In this document: positions 22,301 to 29,500 of the stretch, in pieces
Layout of the letters: each line of letters opens with the position of its first letter
Numbering within the stretch: position 1 is the first letter of the stretch
From: Candidatus Methanoplasma cognatum
Lineage (GTDB): Archaea > Thermoplasmatota > Thermoplasmata > Methanomassiliicoccales > Methanomethylophilaceae
Reading direction: 5' to 3'
Assembly: GCA_009777615.1 (NCBI GenBank)
Contig: WRLM01000001.1
Span: 540,984 to 604,983 of the forward strand
DNA: 64,000 bases
The notes under the pieces: model-generated
What the model saw: only the letters and a program-made list of their open reading frames with translations
Told to the model about the DNA's origin: nothing
Database searches by the model: none
Translations under genes and position numbers: made by a program

Positions 22301-25300
22301 TCCGCAGACCTGACGGTCGCTGCCGCATTCTACGACAGCACCGGGACCACAGGAGTGGACTTCTTCACTATAACCGAAGGAGCCAACATCGGTGATGGAA
22401 AGGTCCAGTGGTCCATCAACGATGTGGACTACTACGACATACCCGCAGGCGGTAAGACATTCCCTGTACCGACTACCGTCTACTTGGAAGCGGTACCGGA
22501 TCTGGGATGGGAATTCTCCTACTGGATCGGAATAGGCGCAGGCGAATCTAACCCCTACGCTTATGCGGCATCCGCAGACCTCACAATAGCGGCGGCATTC
22601 TATGACGACACCGGAACCACAGGAGTGGACTTCTTTACGATAACCGAAGGGACCAACACCGGTAACGGAAAGGTCCGGTGGTCGATCGACGGAACCGCAT
22701 ACTACGACATACCCGCAGGCGGTAAGACCTTCCCGGTACCAACGTCTGTATACCTCAAGGCGGTACCCGATGTGGACTGGGAATTCTCGTACTGGATTGG
22801 AATAGGCGCAGGCGAGGCGAATCCATACACGCACACGGCATCCGCAGATCTGACGGTCGCTGCCGCATTCTACGACAGCACCGGAACTTCCGGTACCGAC
22901 TTCTTCACCATTACCGAAGGAACAAACATCGGTGACGGAAAGGTCCAGTGGTCCATCAACGACGTGGACTATTACGACATACCCGCAGGCGGCAAGACAT
23001 TCCCTGTACCGACAACCGTCTACTTGGAAGCGGTACCGGACCCGGGATGGGCGTTCTCGTACTGGATCGGAATAGGTGCAGGCGAGGCGAATCCATACAC
23101 GCACACGGCATCTGCAGACCTGACGATTGTTGCCGCATTCTACGACAGCACCGGAACTTCCGGCACTGACTTCTTCACGGTAACTGAAGGAACCCACATC
23201 GGCAACGGAAATGTGCAGTGGTCCATTAACAATGTGGACTACTACGACATACCCGCAGGCGGCAAGACATTCCCTGTACCAACGTCTGTATACCTCAAGG
23301 CGGTACCCGATACTGACTGGGAATTCTCCTACTGGATCGGAATTGGTGCAGGCGAGATGAACCCATACACCTATGCGGCATCAACCGACCTGACAATTGC
23401 AGCTGCCTTCTATGACAGCACAGGAACTTCCGGTACCGACTTCTTCACGGTAACTGAAGGAACAAACATCGGCAACGGAAAGGTCCAGTGGTCCATTAAC
23501 AATGTGGACTACTACGACATACCCGCAGGCGGCAAGACCTTCCCAGCACCAACGACCATCTACCTAAAGGCGGTCCCCGACACGGACTGGGAATTCTCCT
23601 ACTGGATTGGAATACCCGCAGGCGAAGTCAATCCGTACACATATGCGGCATCAACCGACCTGACAATTGCGGCAGCCTTCTACGACAGCACCGGAACCAC
23701 AGGAGTGGACTTCTTCACAATTACCGAAGGGACCAACATCGGCGACGGAAAGGTCCAATGGTCGATCGATGATGTGGACTACTATGACATACCCGCAGGC
23801 GGCAAGACCTTCCCAGCACCAACGACCATCTACCTCAAGGCAGTCCCTGATACCGGATGGGCATTCTCCTACTGGATCGGAATAGGCGCAGGCGAGGCCA
23901 ACCCGTATACCTATGCGGCATCAACCGACCTGACAATTGCGGCAGCCTTATATGACAGCACCGGAACCACGGGAGTGGAATTCTTCACAATTACCGAAGG
24001 AACCCACATCGGCAACGGAAAGATCCAGTGGTCTGTGGACAACACCCACTATTACGGCATACCCGCAGGCGGCAAGACCTTCCCTGTACCTACATCTGTC
24101 TACCTCAAGGCAGTCCCTGATACCGGATGGGCATTCTCCTACTGGATCGGAATAGGCGCAGGCGAGGCCAACCCGTATACCTATGCGGCATCAACCGACC
24201 TGACAATTGCGGCAGCCTTCTATGACAGCACCGGAACCACGGGAGTGGAATTCTTCACCATAACCGAAGGAACCAACATCGGTAACGGAACGGTACAGTG
24301 GTCTATCAACGATGTGGACTACTACGGAATACCCGCAGGCGGCAAGACCTTCCCTGTACCTACATCTGTCTACCTCAAGGCAGTCCCCGATACCGGATGG
24401 GCATTCTCATACTGGATCGGAATTGGTGCTGGCGAGGCGAACCCGCACACACATACGGCATCTGCAGACCTGACGATCGCAGCCGCATTCTACGACAGCA
24501 CCGGAACCACGGGAGTGGAATTCTTCACGATAACCGAAGGAACCCACATCGGCAACGGAAAGATCCAGTGGTCTGTGGACAACACCTACTATTATGACAT
24601 ACCCGCAGGCGGCAAGACCTTCCCCGTACCGACGACGGTCTACCTCAAGGCGGTACCCGACACTGACTGGGAATTCTCCTACTGGATCGGAATAGGCGCA
24701 GGCGAATCCAATCCCTATGCTTATGCAACACCTGCAGACCTGACGATCGCTGCCGCATTCTACGACAGCACCGGAACCACGGGAGTGGACTTCTTCACCG
24801 TTGCCGAAGGAATGAACATCGGCAGCGGAAAGGTCCGGTGGTCGATCGACGGGACCGCATACTATGACATACCCGCAGGCGGCAAGACCTTCCCTGTACC
24901 CACGTCTGTCTACATCAAGGCGGTTCCGGGCAGCGGATGGACATTCTCGTACTGGATAGGCGTTGTCGAAGCAAGCGACACATACACACATTCCGCATCC
25001 TCGGATCTCACCGTCGCGGCGGCGTTCGTCAGCTCCGCCGGTTATTATAACGTGTTCGTCACTATAATCGGCAGCGGAGATGTGGAGATCTATGACGGAA
25101 CTACAACCCATGTAGTGACAGGACCGGGAAGCACCATCGTATATGTTCCGAACACCGTCAGCGAGATAACGATCACTGCGGTCAACGGAACTGACATGTT
25201 CGAGTACTCCGACATCGACTCAGGGAACGTCATCTATGTAAGTTCAGTGAAGTGGCCCATATCGGCAGATATGACAGTTCATTCTAACTTCCTCAACGGA

Positions 25301-26422
25301 GCCCTGTTCAATTATTACGTGGTGGACGTGACCGTTATCGGCAACGGCATAGTGGAGGTAGATGACGGGACAAATGTTCATGCAGTGAACGTTCCGTCGG
25401 CAGTGGTCAATATACCACAGTCCGTACTGTCCATCTCAATTGAAGCGTTCCGGGGAACAGGATATGAGTTCGAGAAGTACGTCATCGATTCGGCAGACAG
25501 TATCCTGAATCCGACCAACACCCCCATAGCCGGCGACATGAGCGTAACCGCAGTGTTCACCTATGCCCCGCCGGTACCGCCTTCGACCAAGAGCTATAAC
25601 ATCAAAGCGACCTCCGACGCCGGATCGACAATATCTCCGTCAGGTACTGTGGCGGTGACAGGGGGGACAAGCCAGACCTTCCATTTCGCTGTCGCCGCCG
25701 GATACCACATAAGCGAGGTCATAGTGGATGGTATAGGTCTCTCTCAGGCTGAGATAGATCTCGGATACTATACCTTCCGCAATGTGAACATGAACCATTC
25801 CATAGAAGTGAGGAGCGCCGAAGGCGGGATCACTCTGGAAATACGCATAACAGGTAGCGGCCATGCCGAATACAGCGTGAACGGGGAGCCGTTCGCAGTA
25901 TACGACCGGCCCGTCTTCCTCTCTGAATTCTCCGACCTGACCCTTACGGCGCATCCCGGCGAGGGGTACAAGCTTGTAGGATGGAATACTGGGTTGCGTG
26001 AGCTACCCGATTCGACGACATCCTTCGATAACGTAACGGAATCCATGGTTGTCTATCTGATCTTTGAGAAAGAGGGGAGCGGAGGCTCCGCAGGCGGCGG
26101 CCTCTTCGGCGGCGCGGATAGCGCCCTTTGGTGGGTCGTCGCGGCAGCGATCCTGCTGCTGGCGGCCGGCGCCCTGTTCTGGTTCCTCTTTTTCTGGAGG
26201 AGGGCATACGATGTCATCAAGGTGCAGTCCTCGGCCAGCATAATCGGTAAGGACAAGGCCCGCAGGAAGAAGCCTTACGAGTTCACCGTGGAAGGTTCAG
26301 GGCAGGCGGCCTACCGCGTCGGAGAGGACGGCGTATGGAAGCCCGTCCCGTCCGGGCCGGGCGGAGAGTACGTCATACCTAAGAACGATGTGACCGACAC
26401 GCTTACCATCGAGGTCCGCTGA
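10337..26422 (+). CDS. Giant repeat-rich adhesin-like surface protein
   Basis: About 5,361 residues. Order: basic cytoplasmic start, transmembrane anchor (about 42-62), seven beta-propeller-like repeats, an MBG-like domain, three modules each made of a beta-sheet lead-in, a glycine-rich beta-helix stretch and a MucBP-like domain, a fibronectin-like region, an InlB-B-type domain, 27 copies of a 90-residue FTITEG repeat, three more InlB-B/Flg_new-type domains, a GS-rich linker, a C-terminal transmembrane helix (SALWWVVAAAILLLAAGALF) and a cytoplasmic tail of about 75 residues. This suggests a cell-surface adhesin or mat-forming protein. No catalytic motif is seen. Start 10337 is chosen by comparison with the paralogue; ATG 10364, conserved in both and preceded by AGGCAGG, is a good alternative. 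Confidence 0.88.
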   Translation: MKKIRQAIQMRPKNKMKYETASERKKGASAETKHTIFKGAVKPVIIIAAAIMVMVAALPLVSTDTTGQGPGTDALWKDNFGGVYGNYFMGVTATSDGGFVAAGYSYADSFGNGDWSGVTGYGNDDATIVKYDSNGVVQWRKNYGGPQADSFQEVTETNDGGFVAVGYYARSDAIIVKYDSDGNLLWDKSFGGSGTDSFVGVTETFDNGLVAVGNSNTFGNGDWSGYTGNGGQDGIIVKYDSGGDLQWKKSFGGSNFDYLLKVTETSDGDIVAVGASVVIGGDWLGVTGKGGLDATVVRFDSSGNLLWNKNFGGPGANDFENVTATSDGGVVAVGRSTTFGGGDWPDIIGNGYEEAIIVKYDSGGNMLWKKTFGGPENDIFYDVMETSDGDIIAVGYSEAFDNDLWSGVPGNGAEDAIVVKYDGSGNLLWKKNFGGSSSDVFQSVTGTQDGGFVAVGYSEVLNDGDWSGFDGKGYIDAIIVKFRERDPATISASNKTAEWNNASQAIGIPTVTDDTTGLPLGVTSSDFVITYTGTGATTYGPSTTPPTEAGTYSVEIALELLGYWAPDVTVTLTIAPIEWIAIDLADGDGSLTGATAADWSDYYTYSAGVLTIKQDAPAGSKGYRIYQTDDPLANSIWINGGVNTAVMIDGIDISGRITLGNSSEVTLLLKDDNVIDGVIHTLADAVLTIDSAAAPNTGSTNGSLTVTPRSVTDDFYAGIGGGEGTIIINGGTLDVTGGAYGAGIGGAGGAEGGYIFINGGTVTAEGGAYGAGIGGGDAGDGGYIEINGGTLNITGGTGGGAGIGGGKDGEGGAGIGGGGNIIINNGIVTTTGTDGGAGIGGGAGGGSGKLEIDGGIVNTYGGTGGAGIGGGAGGAGDAITISGSEYTIVNAFGGTGGAGIGGGAGGDGGNITINHGVVTATGGYDAAGIGTGAGLSLSNSVLVTSIPAEIYAYSTGSLPAIRVVMFYSTGFIVSAISETELDGTLLVYEDGDRSTELTGIDIPPACKGFAFQRPMAPWAQTYNVYLLDEDGLRSVVRRVDGGAEIYSVNYMSGYVMYDSSSTNALWVNTGSVYYLGVVEKHVDINGDPISKTDGFSFVDLGSDYSREIPKLQGWIVRGYHIGDTFDPNTYEEGTSVTILNLSVSPTTVYFVYERSPYWMEIDLDDADGSLTTTDWLQYYEYDPATYTLYIYSDAPDWSGYAYRIYQSSGAHSVANIVIDADVTTSVTIDGIAISGSIMLEDGADLSLYLSGSSTVDGGIHAPAGTTLTIDSASSTASQPNSTRGSLVITALDASFAGIGGGDHENGGTITINGGTLDVTGGNGAAGIGGGEYAFSGTITINGGIVDAQGGFGGAGIGKGVNDVSSMGGSVTINGGTINAYGGDYAAGIGGSMSGVGGTIVIGGDAIINAYGGLSGAGIGGGDAGHGGSITINGDALVNAYGGEFASGIGGGNMASAGILITIGGDALVNAYGGDLAAGIGGGYMGNGGDIAIIEGAYVKAVGGAGGAGIGGGAGSYTGASLTIDSTAAVIAYSDGELPAMHADDDNNGSGFYVNAYFEEAISSSDEVLLIYADGDTTNLLGTLTLPTDYMAFAFQIRGASQSEDYNIYLVTASEPRPVVRSEDNQPEIYSVNALDGYDGDGGEDTGDFAGSLPVMLFSFTVIEKYVNENGVQLKSDDTLYFWPADSYGVTAPSITGFAYLGYVAETSGSPDLRSYSPSATPTIPVSSDMFVFFVYETLPIDLSETTTNGVGYTVSGVTTGVSEYGTLYSTGNGVITSPNGVLTFGSGADNMIYHIEQSGDVSSSFSGHDPDEPKHGTSIFKEIIVREGVKVTLIIEDIDLIGRITLESEAEVTLQIAGNNFVHSGIVVPNGMMGPASITIDSATNSGSSNGTLTAYGNGGAGIGGGNSGGPGGNQSAGNITIDGGTVNAIGDNRGAGIGGGGDGNGGNITITGGTVNATGGNRGAGIGGGDRNGGGTTTITGGTVVAKGGVGAAGIGGGGALGGNGGNGGNITITNDAVVIAIGGADAGGGSGSSGIGAGSGGAGLSGSPANIVIGNTATVMAYSFGFLPAIHGTGNTGDGFYVNADFGTPISSADIDIYVFSSGYSGNDLGDCTVKLTLPGDYVSFAYTTGSTSTQNDHLYAYLSSSDIRVIELVSGGIREIPSQKGSTANSVQLRAAPTPGTVTASDINKDSADLVSTGQSLSTYTYVSGSGAFLYSESLDIDGRPDTPSSVPWSSFANPVTGTANGLTPNTKYYVISMFEVEDLDVIWFGIPASDLVESAVFELVTLPNITSGTAIETATSGNYLITAGLTGGDETITSVKIYWDTSPIDPEDPPSWAGLSGSSKTLLSTEYDHTGFTNYLIEGLSATTYYFLVVVENGSGMDAYLIDPGYAIDIIVTGTGSVTVNDGTTTYGPFTADDKIFVPFTATSVTFTAVSAGTYWFEKLIITPKGGTPSAYYGEVLTVPISSDMEVEARFFTGAHFTITEGNNIGDGKVQWSADNIIYFDIPAAGKVFPVPTSVYLKAVPDSGWEFSYWIGIGAGETNPYTYAASTDLTIAAAFYDDGGTAGTDFFTITEGTNVGDGKVQWSIDDADYYDIPTGGKVFPVPTSVYLKAVPDTDWEFSYWIGIGAGEDNPYTHAASTDLTIAAVFYDSTGTAGTDFFTITEGTNIGDGKVQWSIDGTAYYDIPTGGKTFPASTTVYLEAVPDTDWEFSYWTGIGAGESNPYTHSLSTDLTIAAAFYDGTGTAGTDFFTITEGTNVGDGKVQWSIGGTAYYDIPTGGKTFPAPTSVYLKAVPDTGWEFSYWIGIGAGESNPYTYAASVDLTIAAAFYDSTGTAGTDFFTITEGTNIGDGKVQWSIDGTAYYDIPTGGKTFPVPTSVYLKAVPDAGWEFSYWIGIPAGEANPYTHAASTDLTIAAAFYDSTGTSGTDFFTITEGTNIGDGKVQWSIDGTAYYDIPISGKTFPVPTSVYLKAVPDTDWEFSYWIGIGAGEANPYTYAASVDLTIAAAFYDSTGTSGTDFFTITEGTNIGDGKVQWSIDGTAYYDIPTGGKTFPVPTSVYLKAVPDTGWEFSYWIGIGAGESNSYTYSLSADLTIAAAFYDDTGTTGVDFFTITEGTNIGDGKVQWSIDGTAYYDVPTSGKTFPVPTSVYLKAVPDAGWEFSYWIGIPAGESNPYTHSLSTDLTIAAAFYDSTGTSGTDFFTITEGTNVGDGKVQWSIDDVDYYDIPTGGKVFPVPTSVYLKAVPDTDWEFSYWIGIGAGEANPYTYAASTDLTIAAAFYDDTGTSGTDFFTITEGTNIGDGKVQWSIDGTAYYDIPTGGKTFPVPTSVYLKAVPDAGWEFSYWIGIGAGESNPYTYSLSTDLTIAAAFYDSTGTSGTDFFTITEGTNIGDGKVQWSIDGTAYYDIPTGGKTFPAPTTIYLKAVPDTDWEFSYWIGIGAGEANPYTYAASADLTIAAAFYDSTGTSGTDFFTITEGTNIGDGKVQWSIDGTAYYDIPTGGKVFPVPTSVYLKAVPDTGWEFSYWIGIGAGESNPYTYSVSVDLTIAAAFYDDTGTTGVDFFTITEGTNIGDGKVQWSIDGTAYYDIPTGGKTFPVPTSVYLKAVPDTGWEFSYWIGIGAGEDNPHTHMASADLTIAAAFYDSTGTTGVEFFTITEGTHIGDGNIQWSINNVEYYRIPVGGKTFPVPTSVYLKAVPDPGWAFSYWIGIPAGETNPYAYTASTDLTIAAAFYDSTGTSGTDFFTITEGMNIGNGKVQWSIDDVDYYDIPSGGKTFPVPTDVYLKAVPGTDWAFFYWIGVVEASDTYTHVLSVDLTIAAAFYDTNSTDFTITEGTNIGNGKIQWSTDGITYYDIPTGGKTFPVPSSIYLKAVPDTDWEFSYWIGIGAGGANPYTYTASTDLTIAAAFYDSTGTTGVDFFTITEGTNIGDGKVRWSIDGTAYYDIPSGGKTFPVPTTVYLEAVPNPGWAFSYWIGIGAGESNPYTYSVSADLTVAAAFYDSTGTTGVDFFTITEGANIGDGKVQWSINDVDYYDIPAGGKTFPVPTTVYLEAVPDLGWEFSYWIGIGAGESNPYAYAASADLTIAAAFYDDTGTTGVDFFTITEGTNTGNGKVRWSIDGTAYYDIPAGGKTFPVPTSVYLKAVPDVDWEFSYWIGIGAGEANPYTHTASADLTVAAAFYDSTGTSGTDFFTITEGTNIGDGKVQWSINDVDYYDIPAGGKTFPVPTTVYLEAVPDPGWAFSYWIGIGAGEANPYTHTASADLTIVAAFYDSTGTSGTDFFTVTEGTHIGNGNVQWSINNVDYYDIPAGGKTFPVPTSVYLKAVPDTDWEFSYWIGIGAGEMNPYTYAASTDLTIAAAFYDSTGTSGTDFFTVTEGTNIGNGKVQWSINNVDYYDIPAGGKTFPAPTTIYLKAVPDTDWEFSYWIGIPAGEVNPYTYAASTDLTIAAAFYDSTGTTGVDFFTITEGTNIGDGKVQWSIDDVDYYDIPAGGKTFPAPTTIYLKAVPDTGWAFSYWIGIGAGEANPYTYAASTDLTIAAALYDSTGTTGVEFFTITEGTHIGNGKIQWSVDNTHYYGIPAGGKTFPVPTSVYLKAVPDTGWAFSYWIGIGAGEANPYTYAASTDLTIAAAFYDSTGTTGVEFFTITEGTNIGNGTVQWSINDVDYYGIPAGGKTFPVPTSVYLKAVPDTGWAFSYWIGIGAGEANPHTHTASADLTIAAAFYDSTGTTGVEFFTITEGTHIGNGKIQWSVDNTYYYDIPAGGKTFPVPTTVYLKAVPDTDWEFSYWIGIGAGESNPYAYATPADLTIAAAFYDSTGTTGVDFFTVAEGMNIGSGKVRWSIDGTAYYDIPAGGKTFPVPTSVYIKAVPGSGWTFSYWIGVVEASDTYTHSASSDLTVAAAFVSSAGYYNVFVTIIGSGDVEIYDGTTTHVVTGPGSTIVYVPNTVSEITITAVNGTDMFEYSDIDSGNVIYVSSVKWPISADMTVHSNFLNGALFNYYVVDVTVIGNGIVEVDDGTNVHAVNVPSAVVNIPQSVLSISIEAFRGTGYEFEKYVIDSADSILNPTNTPIAGDMSVTAVFTYAPPVPPSTKSYNIKATSDAGSTISPSGTVAVTGGTSQTFHFAVAAGYHISEVIVDGIGLSQAEIDLGYYTFRNVNMNHSIEVRSAEGGITLEIRITGSGHAEYSVNGEPFAVYDRPVFLSEFSDLTLTAHPGEGYKLVGWNTGLRELPDSTTSFDNVTESMVVYLIFEKEGSGGSAGGGLFGGADSALWWVVAAAILLLAAGALFWFLFFWRRAYDVIKVQSSASIIGKDKARRKKPYEFTVEGSGQAAYRVGEDGVWKPVPSGPGGEYVIPKNDVTDTLTIEVR
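10555..11790 (+). repeat. Seven beta-propeller-like repeats in the giant protein
   Basis: Units of about 61 residues (period about 183 nt, the second shorter) built on W-K-x-FGG, VTETSDGGFVAVGY, DWSG and DAIIVKYDSxGN. Seven copies suit a closed seven-bladed propeller, which is inference. Confidence 0.75.
12064..13800 (+). repeat. Glycine-rich beta-helix module A
   Basis: A lead-in ending in VMIDGIDISGRI, then about 7 units like GGAGIGGGAGGDGGNITI alternating with NGGTVTATGG (12487-13140), then a YYLGVVEKHVDINGDPI block resembling MucBP domains. The strong GGC codon preference creates long proline-rich frames on the other strand. Confidence 0.7.
13804..15545 (+). repeat. Glycine-rich beta-helix module B
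   Basis: Second copy of the same module: YWMEIDLDDADGS lead-in, glycine-rich units (14215-14930) with ITINGG and NAYGGDxAAGIGGG, then a MucBP-like FTVIEKYVNENGVQL segment. Confidence 0.7.
15553..16870 (+). repeat. Glycine-rich beta-helix module C
   Basis: Third copy, with glycine-rich units at 16018-16490 (AGIGGGDRNGGGTTTITGG type) and a MAYSFGFLPAIHGTGNTGDG block, but without a complete MucBP-like end. Confidence 0.65.
17786..25029 (+). repeat. 27 tandem 90-residue repeats in the giant protein
   Basis: The unit starts FFTITEGTNIGDGKVQWSID, continues YYDIPTGGKTFPVPTSVYLK, AVPDTGWEFSYWIGIGAGE and LTIAAAFYDSTGT. The first 14 units keep an exact 270-bp period; unit 15 and the last unit are shortened around VEASDTYTH. 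Copies differ by a few substitutions each (VEFF/TDFF, GDGK/GNGK, TDW/TGW), as expected from repeated unequal exchange. The unit resembles Listeria-Bacteroides (InlB B) repeats with an inserted loop. Confidence 0.9.
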
Positions 26423-26458
26423 ACAGAAAACAGTTTCTCCTCCCTTCAAACCTTTTTC

Positions 26459-26484
26459 AGACGGAGCGCAGCGGACCTCCGTCT
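26459..26484 (+). terminator. Hairpin after the giant gene
   Basis: AGACGGAG / CTCCGTCT, 8-bp perfect stem with a 10-nt loop, preceded by CCTTTTTC. The 62 nt from 26423 to 26484 recur identically after the second paralogue (29845-29906). Confidence 0.5.
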
Positions 26485-26535
26485 ATTCACAGTCAATCTT
26501 CCGCCCGCCGCGGACGGCGGGCGGAAGCAATCTCA

Positions 26536-29500
26536 ATGAATAAAATAAGGCAGGTAATTAAAATGAGACCTAAAAGTAAAATGAAATATGAAACGGCGTC
26601 CGAAAAGAAGAAGGGCACATCGTCCGAGACGAAACGCATCCTTTCTAAACGCGCCGCAAAACCTATGATGATAATTGCGGTCGCCATCATGGTTATGGTC
26701 GCCGCGCTGCCGCTCCTGCACACGGACACAGACAGCTCAGGGGAAATGATAGGTGATGTATCATGGGCAAGCAACTATGGCGGAACAAATCTTGATATCT
26801 TCAGTGACGTAACGGCGACAACCGACGGCGGCTGTATAGCGGTCGGTTATTCTTCGTCAGCATTAAGCGGCCCCGGCTGGTCTGTCGGCAACAATGGCAG
26901 CATAGACGCGCTTATCATGAAATTCGACAGCGCAGGGAACGTGCTGTGGGCAAGCAATTACGGCGGAACAGGTACGGATACTTTCGCCAGCGTAACGGCG
27001 ACAATCGATGGGGGCTTTGTAGCGGTCGGTAATTCTCAATCACCATTCAGCGGTTCCGGATGGTCTGTCGGCAACAATGGTTGGGCTGATTTAATCATCT
27101 TCAAATTCGACAGCGCAGGGAACGTGCTGTGGGCAAACAATTATGGTGGAACAAATTCGGATTACTTCTCTGACGTAACGGCGACAGCCGACGGGGGCTG
27201 TGTAGCGGTCGGTAGTTCAGACTCAACATTCAGCGGCTCCGGCTGGTCTGTCGGCAACAATGGCTGGGCTGATTTAATCATCTTCAAATTCGACAGCGCA
27301 GGGAACGTGCAGTGGGCAAGCAATTACGGCGGAACAGATGGGGATGAGTTCAGTGGCGTAACTGCGACAACCGACGGGGGCTGTGTAGCGGTCGGTAATT
27401 CAAACTCAACATTCAGCGGCTCCGGCTGGTCTGTCGGCAACAATGGTTTGGCTGATTTAATCATCTTCAAATTCGACAGCGCAGGGAACGTGCAGTGGGC
27501 AAGCAATTACGGCGGAACAAATGGGGATTCCTTCGGTCGCGTAACGGCGACAACCGACGGCGGCTGTATAGTGATCGGTCATTCTACGTCAGCATTCAGC
27601 GGCCCCGGCTGGTCTGTCGGCAACAATGGCAGCGGTGACGCGATCATCATGAAATTCCTTTTCTTTGACACCGCTACGATAAATGCTTCTAATAAGGTAG
27701 TAGATTGGAACGGCTCCCCGCAGGCAATAGACACGCCGACGGTAACGGATGATGAAACAAGCCTTCCTCTGAGCGTAACATCTTCCGATATCGTGATCAC
27801 ATACACCGGAACAGGTGCGACCACATACGGCCCGAGCATAACCCCCCCTACAGATATCGGAACATACAGCGTTGAAGTTGTATTGGATCTTACGGGCTAT
27901 TGGGCGCCTGTTGTAACGGTTACCCTTACGATCACTCCGGGCTATGCGATCGATATAATTGTGACGGGCACAGGTTCAGTCACTGTCAATGACGGAACGA
28001 CCATGTATGGGCCGTTCACAGCATCCGACAGTATATTCGTGCCCACCACGACCACATCCGTGACATTCACGGCGGTTTCCGCAGGAGCGTATTGGTTTGA
28101 GAAGTTCATCATCACTCCGGATGGCGGAACGCCGTCCACATACTACAGCGATGTGCTGACCGCCTCGATAAGTTCCGACATGGAGATCGAGGTCAGGTTC
28201 TTCACCGGAGCGCACTTCACTATCACAGAAGGAACCAATATTGGTGACGGAAAGGTCCAATGGTCGATCGACGGAACCGCATACTACGACATACCGGCAG
28301 GCGGCAAGACCTTCCCTGTACTTACATCTGTCTACCTCAAGGCGGCCCCCAACAGCGGATGGACATTCTCGTACTGGATAGGCGTAGTCGAAGCAAGCGA
28401 CACATACACACATTCCGCATCCTCGGATCTCACCGTCGCGGCGGCGTTCGTCAGCTCCGCTGGCTATTATGATGTGTTCGTCACTATAATTGGCAGCGGA
28501 GATGTGGAGATATACGACGGAACCACAACCCATGTAGTGACAGGGCCAGGGAGTACCATTGTGTTTGTTCCAGACACCGTCGGCGAGATAACGATCACTG
28601 CGGTCACCGGGACCGACGTGTTCGAGTACTCTGATATCGACTCAGGGAATGTCATCTTTGTAAGTTCAGTGAAGTGGCCCATATCGGCAGATATGACAGT
28701 TGATGCTAACTTCCTCAACGGGGCCCTGTTCAATTATTATGCGGTGGACGTGACCGTTGCTGGCAACGGCATAGTGGAGATAGACGACGGGACAAATGCC
28801 CATACGGTGAACGTTCCGTCGACCATCATCAATATACCGCAGTCTGTACTATCCATCTCAATTGAAGCGTTCCCCGGAATCGGATACGAGTTCGAGAAGT
28901 ACGTCATCGATTCGGCAGATAATCTGCTGAACCCAGCCAATGTCTCCATAACCGGCGACATGAGCGTGACCGCAGTGTTCACCTATGCGCCGCCGGTACC
29001 GCCTTCGACCAGCAGCTACAACATCAAAGCGACCTCCGACGCCGGATCTACAATATCTCCGTCGGGTACTGTGGCGGTGACGCGGGGGGCGAGCCAGACC
29101 TTCCATTTCGCTGCCGCCGCCGGATACCACATAAGTGAGGTCATAGTGGATGGTATGGGTCTCTCTCAGGCTGAGATAGATCTCGGATACTATACCTTCC
29201 GCAATGTGAACATGAGCCACTCCATAGAAGTGAGGAGCGCCGAAGGCGGGATCACTCTGGAAATACGCATAACAGGCAGCGGCCATGCCGAATACAGCGT
29301 GAACGGAGCGCCGTTCGCAGTATACGGCCAGCCCGTCTTCCTTACTCAATTCTCCGACCTGACCCTGACGGCGTATCCCGTCGAGGGGTACAAATTCATT
29401 GGATGGAAGGTCGGGTCGCAGGAGTCGCCCGATTCGACGATATCCTTCGATAACGTAATGGAATCCATGGTTGTCTATCTGATCTTTGAGAAAGATGGGA

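Noticed and set aside
22295-23197. A 300-codon minus-strand frame opposite the 90-residue repeats
   Set aside because: It repeats with the same 270-bp period as the plus-strand gene and has no independent signature.
17786-25029. The 270-bp repeats as a non-coding satellite or CRISPR
   Set aside because: The frame is open through all 27 units and substitutions are mostly conservative or synonymous.
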